Made by a program: the position numbers and the translations under genes
Assembly (NCBI RefSeq): GCF_009696045.1
Contig: NZ_VUMT01000008.1
Coordinates: 87,706 to 151,705 of the forward strand
Length of the DNA: 64,000 nucleotides
Direction of reading: 5' to 3'
From: Velocimicrobium porci
GTDB lineage: Bacteria > Bacillota > Clostridia > Lachnospirales > Lachnospiraceae
The notes under the pieces: model-generated
Database searches by the model: none
What the model saw: only the letters and a program-made list of their open reading frames with translations
What the model was told of the DNA's origin: nothing
Shown here: one piece after another, positions 63,830 to 64,000 of the stretch
How the letters are laid out: each line of letters opens with the position of its first letter
How positions within the stretch are numbered: position 1 is the first letter of the stretch

Positions 63830-64000
63830 ATGCCAATGACAAAAAAAGAAAAAAGAGAACGTAAGAAGCAGGATATAAATGGTACAATATATATGTACAA
63901 AAAATCCAAAATAAAAATGTACAGATGCTATACTGTTACCATGGAGGTAAACAGTATGATTTTAAAAAGCAGCATCATTGTAGATTTAAAAATTAATTCA
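63830..64000 (+). CDS. Open frame running off the right edge, unidentified
   Basis: An ATG at 63830 with AGGAGG 8 bases upstream opens 57 codons without a stop to the edge. The start is Lys/Arg-rich (MTKKEKRERKKQ). A second possible start is the ATG at 63957, with GGAGG 8 bases upstream and a TGC-TATACT extended -10 near 63931, which would make the first 40 codons leader. An imperfect inverted repeat (ATACTGTTACC/GGTAAACAGTAT) surrounds that second RBS. No family can be named from this fragment. Confidence 0.45.
   Translation, partial: MPMTKKEKRERKKQDINGTIYMYKKSKIKMYRCYTVTMEVNSMILKSSIIVDLKINS

Overview
The window looks like chromosomal DNA of a low-GC, Gram-positive gut anaerobe, most likely a Lachnospiraceae (Clostridia). 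Evidence: AT-rich sequence with strong AGGAGG-type ribosome binding sites, a class II GalT, a transketolase split into two subunits, DUF6110, DUF4474 and YgbA_NO-type proteins, a feoA-feoA-feoB iron operon with a small Cys-rich partner, and many intrinsic terminators. No rRNA, tRNA or CRISPR array was seen. Most genes lie on the minus strand.

Layout. 1-8.3 kb: truncated M23 peptidase, NhaC-type antiporter, and a galK-galT galactose unit with an ArsR-type regulator; a decayed IS607-family element sits between galK and galT. 8.4-14.5 kb: split transketolase, arylsulfate sulfotransferase-like protein, threonine aldolase, methionine aminopeptidase. 14.5-18.9 kb: pstSCAB-phoU behind a PhoP-type box. 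18.9-28.5 kb: TPR protein, aminotransferase, orphan membrane sensor, CPA2 antiporter, TPR-GGDEF protein, HAD phosphatase, ptsHI. 28.7-45.8 kb: housekeeping and sensory genes (GDPD, radical SAM activase, Na/Pi cotransporter, KdpDE-like pair, FtsH, NlpC-like protein, phosphoesterase, DUF4474, MATE with a divergent MerR regulator, large hybrid kinase).

46.4-56.6 kb is the main accessory island: a seven-gene, minus-strand type III CRISPR-Cas effector operon of III-D character. In transcription order it reads cas6, a DUF6602-like PD-(D/E)XK protein, an HD-less cas10, a long Cas7-Cas5-Cas11-like (Csx10-type) gene, a double-Cas7 gene, csx19 and a TIGR03986-type RAMP gene. No CRISPR array, cas1/cas2 or CARF effector is visible. 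The Cas7-5-11-like gene is interrupted by one in-frame TAA, so the complex may be decaying or its subunit made in two pieces. The PD-(D/E)XK protein is the best candidate for an undescribed accessory effector.

56.8-63.6 kb is a metal homeostasis block: P1B-type ATPase with DUF6110, a YgbA_NO protein, and feoA-feoA-feoB-Cys-rich protein-fur behind a promoter with both a Fur box and a second palindromic operator. A structured intergenic repeat occurs three times (about 0.8, 22.4 and 45.9 kb), each time abutting the U-tract of a minus-strand terminator, which suggests a small mobile element or RNA that targets terminators.
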